DNA of 44,194 nt from Bacteroidota bacterium (GTDB taxonomy: Bacteria; Bacteroidota; Bacteroidia; UBA8524): positions 38,109 to 82,302 of the forward strand of contig DQHT01000158.1 in the NCBI GenBank assembly GCA_003531115.1. The letters are read 5' to 3'. Below, piece by piece: positions 42,124-44,194 of this stretch. Position 1 is the first letter of the stretch. Every line of letters begins with the position of its first letter. The notes beneath the pieces were generated by a model, which saw only the letters and a list, made by a program, of their open reading frames with translations, was not told the DNA's origin and searched no databases. The translations under genes were made by a program, and so were the position numbers.

Positions 42124-42681
42124 TCAATTAAACAGATTCATCGCTCTTTCCAGTCCAATACTGCAAAAAGCTTCAACGGCATCAGCGGCGTGGTTTATGG
42201 ATTCTTCCAATGCTTTTTCTTCTTCTGCATTCCATTTGCTCAGAACATAATCCACCTGCCGTCCGGTTCCAAAACGGTTATCAATGCCAAAACGCAAACG
42301 GGCATAATGGTTATGGCCCAGACTCAAATTGATGTCTTTAAGTCCGTTATGCCCCCCGTCACTTCCTTTTCCCTTCATCCTGATCTTTCCGAAAGGCAGG
42401 GCAAGATCATCCGTCACCACCAGCAGGTTTTCATCCTTTAGTTTGAGCTCTTTTAACCAATAATTCACCGCCTTGCCGCTCAGATTCATATAGGTAGTCG
42501 GTTTGATCAGTACCAGCGTTTTGCCTTTAAATTTCCCCTCAGCCACATAAGCATGGCGCCCCACCTCAAAAGTCACCCCCATACGACGCGCAAGTTCATT
42601 CACCACATTAAATCCAATATTGTGTCGTGTGTTTTCGTATTCGCTGCCGATGTTTCCTAAACCGGCGATGAGGTATTTCAT
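42124..42681 (-). CDS. pth: peptidyl-tRNA hydrolase
   Basis: A 185-residue Pth that recycles peptidyl-tRNA released from stalled ribosomes. Start at 42681 (MKYLIAGLGNIGSEY); an earlier in-frame start at 42780 would add a non-family extension overlapping the permease gene. Key residues: Asn10, His20 in NTRHNIGFNVV, the Asp of VVTDDLALPFG, and GSDGGHNGLK. Length equals the usual size (about 190). The permease stop is 13 bp upstream, so the genes are probably cotranscribed. Confidence 0.95.
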   Translation of the reverse strand: MKYLIAGLGNIGSEYENTRHNIGFNVVNELARRMGVTFEVGRHAYVAEGKFKGKTLVLIKPTTYMNLSGKAVNYWLKELKLKDENLLVVTDDLALPFGKIRMKGKGSDGGHNGLKDINLSLGHNHYARLRFGIDNRFGTGRQVDYVLSKWNAEEEKALEESINHAADAVEAFCSIGLERAMNLFN

Positions 42682-42694
42682 GCTTGCGAATTTA

Positions 42695-43921
42695 TCAATA
42701 ATCCAATTTGGTATCCAACCGCGCTGCCTTCCTTGCCGGAAACCAGGAGGTAACGATTCCCAGGGCCACAATAAAGGCAAAGATGATGGCGAAATCTGTG
42801 AGCTTCATCTGCACAGGATAAGCGTTTACAATAAAAGTCCCCATGCCTCCAAAACCGATCAGTCCGTAAGTTTGTTGTACCCAACAAAGCGCGAAACCGA
42901 GCACCAGTCCGATTATTCCACCACTTAGCGCGATCATCATCCCTTCACGAATAAAAATGCTTCGTATAAAAGCATCTTTGGCGCCCATGCTGCGCAGTGT
43001 GGCAATGTCCTTCCGCTTTTCCATAACCAACATACTCAGCGACGAAACAACCGTAAACGTAAGCAGTACAAGAATAAACACCATGATCAGCGCAGTGGCC
43101 CACTTTTCATAACGAAATACACGGTAGAGGGTGGCCTCCTGCTCTTCGCGGTTTTTTACCTGAAAACGTGGTCCCAATAAGGTCTCCAGTTCGGCTTTGA
43201 CCACATCAACCTCATAACCCGGTTTTACCGAAAGTTCAAGGGCTGAAACCTCATCGGTATACTCCATCAACTCAAGAGCCAAACGCAGAGGAACGATGAT
43301 GTACTTATTATTGATATCATCATCAATACTAAAAACCCCGGAAGGTTTTACATATGCCTGGTTCAGGGCCTGTTCAGGATTCATACTAAAACCACTTCCT
43401 CTCCGTGGCATATAAATGGCCAGGCGAACAAAATCATTATAACTCGACAAACCCAGTCGCGAGGCAATACCCAAACCAGCCACGGCAAAATTTTGTTCCC
43501 CGCTTTCAAGCAAAAGCTGTCCTTCAAAGATCATGCTGTCGAGCTGGGTTACCCGGGCATATTCAGCACTTACCCCTTTCATGGTGGCGATGGATTGTTT
43601 TTCATCATAACGCAACACCACATTTTCTTCTAAAATGCGCGCCACATGGTCTACACCGGCTGTGTTTTTAAGTTCAGAATAAGGAAATGAATCAGTATGA
43701 AAAACCTTTCCATAAGAGGCCTCGATCTTCAGATCAGGATCAAAAGAGGTGTAAAGCGAATGTACCAGCGATTCGAAGCCGTTAAATACCGACATCACCG
43801 TAACAAGCGCCATGGCTCCTACGGCAAAGCCCAAAACAGCAATGCCACTCACGAGGTTGATCGCGTTGGGATTATTTTTTGAAAACAGGTAACGTTTCGC
43901 TATAAAACGGCTTAGGATCAT
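42695..43921 (-). CDS. LolC/LolE-type ABC permease
   Basis: A 408-residue permease of the FtsX/MacB_PCD type. One TM helix near residues 22-46, a large periplasmic domain to about 270, then three TM helices (about 275-300, 325-350 and 370-390) with RKDIATLRSMGAKDAFIRSIF between. Opening MILSRFIAKRYLFSKNNPNAI is typical of LolC/E in Bacteroidota, where it extracts lipoproteins from the inner membrane. The matching ATPase LolD is not adjacent; the ABC ATPase at 13728 is probably unrelated. Four bases of the ATG overlap the preceding gene's TGA. Confidence 0.88.
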   Translation of the reverse strand: MILSRFIAKRYLFSKNNPNAINLVSGIAVLGFAVGAMALVTVMSVFNGFESLVHSLYTSFDPDLKIEASYGKVFHTDSFPYSELKNTAGVDHVARILEENVVLRYDEKQSIATMKGVSAEYARVTQLDSMIFEGQLLLESGEQNFAVAGLGIASRLGLSSYNDFVRLAIYMPRRGSGFSMNPEQALNQAYVKPSGVFSIDDDINNKYIIVPLRLALELMEYTDEVSALELSVKPGYEVDVVKAELETLLGPRFQVKNREEQEATLYRVFRYEKWATALIMVFILVLLTFTVVSSLSMLVMEKRKDIATLRSMGAKDAFIRSIFIREGMMIALSGGIIGLVLGFALCWVQQTYGLIGFGGMGTFIVNAYPVQMKLTDFAIIFAFIVALGIVTSWFPARKAARLDTKLDY

Positions 43922-44132
43922 TTGTACCCTTTCAGTATCAGTCCGGCTCCCGTAAGGTGACCCATATGGGTATCCATAAAATTAAGGACCAGGCAGACCG
44001 GAAAAATAAGTAAAAAATAAAGGGGAAAAATAAGCAAAAAAGCCTTAGACCAACGCAAAGCTTTAACCGGCCATTTGATAGAGATCAGCCAGGAGATTTG
44101 ACCCGGCTTGCCATAGGTATAGCGGGAACGAA
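43918..44132 (-). CDS. 3' end of an unidentified membrane-associated protein
   Basis: The last 71 codons of a gene whose 5' end lies beyond the window. TGA at 43918-43920 overlaps the permease ATG. Read on the minus strand, RSRYTYGKPGQISW is followed by SIKWPVKALRWSKA, a hydrophobic helix FLLIFPLYFLLIFPVCLVL and the tail NFMDTHMGHLTGAG, LILKGYK. A tail membrane helix after a soluble part is usual in several glycosyltransferases, but I cannot identify it. Beyond 44132 the sequence folds back on itself; do not extend the protein through it. Confidence 0.5.
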
Positions 44133-44194
44133 CTCCTGGCTGATCTCTATCAAATGGCCGGTTAAAGCTTTGCGTTGGTCTAAGGCTTTTTTGC
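44034..44194. repeat. 62-bp perfect inverted repeat at window end
   Basis: 44034-44095 and 44133-44194 are exact reverse complements of 62 bases, with a 37-base spacer. The right arm ends on the last base of the window. The left arm codes for the protein at 43918, so the right arm is very probably an assembly or amplification fold-back. Confidence 0.95.

Noticed and set aside
42682..42780. 33-residue N-terminal extension of pth
   Set aside because: Not part of the family and overlaps the upstream permease gene; MKYLIAGLGN is the standard start.
44133..44194. Continuation of the partial membrane protein into the right arm
   Set aside because: The frame stays open, but these bases are the exact reverse complement of 44034-44095, so the translation would be an artefact.

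Overview
The window looks like a piece of a Bacteroidota chromosome, probably a free-living member near Chitinophagales, Sphingobacteriales or Flavobacteriales. The evidence is several proteins with type IX secretion (T9SS) C-terminal sorting domains, a PorX-type response regulator with a PglZ domain, the fused LpxC/FabZ enzyme typical of the phylum, lipoproteins with a short lipobox, almost no Shine-Dalgarno sequences, and TAnnTTTG-like -7 boxes close to start codons. The right edge is a perfect 62-bp fold-back palindrome, which suggests that this is the physical end of an assembled contig. No rRNA, tRNA, CRISPR array, prophage or complete insertion sequence was seen.

Layout. 1-4.3 kb: a DUF2306-type membrane protein, two tandem paralogous TPR-like lipoproteins and a secreted zinc phospholipase C/S1-P1-nuclease-like protein. 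4.6-5.8 kb: a secreted protein joining a GldM-C-terminal-like segment to MORN-type repeats. 6.2-9 kb: dnaN and prfC. 9-10.1 kb: a Fic protein with a winged-helix tail. 10.5-13.6 kb: dnaG, lacking all four zinc ligands, divergent from an M20 amidohydrolase with only 27 bp between the start codons. 13.7-18.9 kb: a minus-strand operon, HD hydrolase - lpxD - lpxC/fabZ - lpxA - ABC ATPase, centred on the early lipid A pathway. 19.1 kb: an orphan HicB. 19.6-30 kb: three giant secreted T9SS cargo proteins in a row (subtilase with beta-helix; beta-propeller/PKD with type B sorting domain; PKD-like with type A sorting domain). 30.4-34.4 kb: porX, tsaE, a lipoprotein and alanine dehydrogenase. 34.7-37.3 kb: a lipoprotein and another T9SS cargo. 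37.5-44.1 kb: acyl-CoA dehydrogenase, a histidine phosphatase divergent from a hotdog thioesterase/isochorismate synthase pair (menaquinone branch), a Lys/Ala/Pro-rich histone-like protein, a patatin, pth, a LolC/E-type permease and the 3' end of a membrane protein.

The housekeeping genes are ordinary. The unexpected content lies between genes. At least four families of dispersed imperfect-palindromic repeats (about 118-120, 62, 33 and 100 bp) fill the intergenic regions, often joined at a TTTAGC seam and followed by CTC-rich tracts. Gene ends that face each other are separated by hairpins built from repeated 7-9 bp words. I found no clear new enzyme system. The best leads are the modular intergenic repeats, the zinc-less primase, the very tight divergent gene pairs with promoters nested in each other's coding sequence, and the secreted-protein block beside porX.
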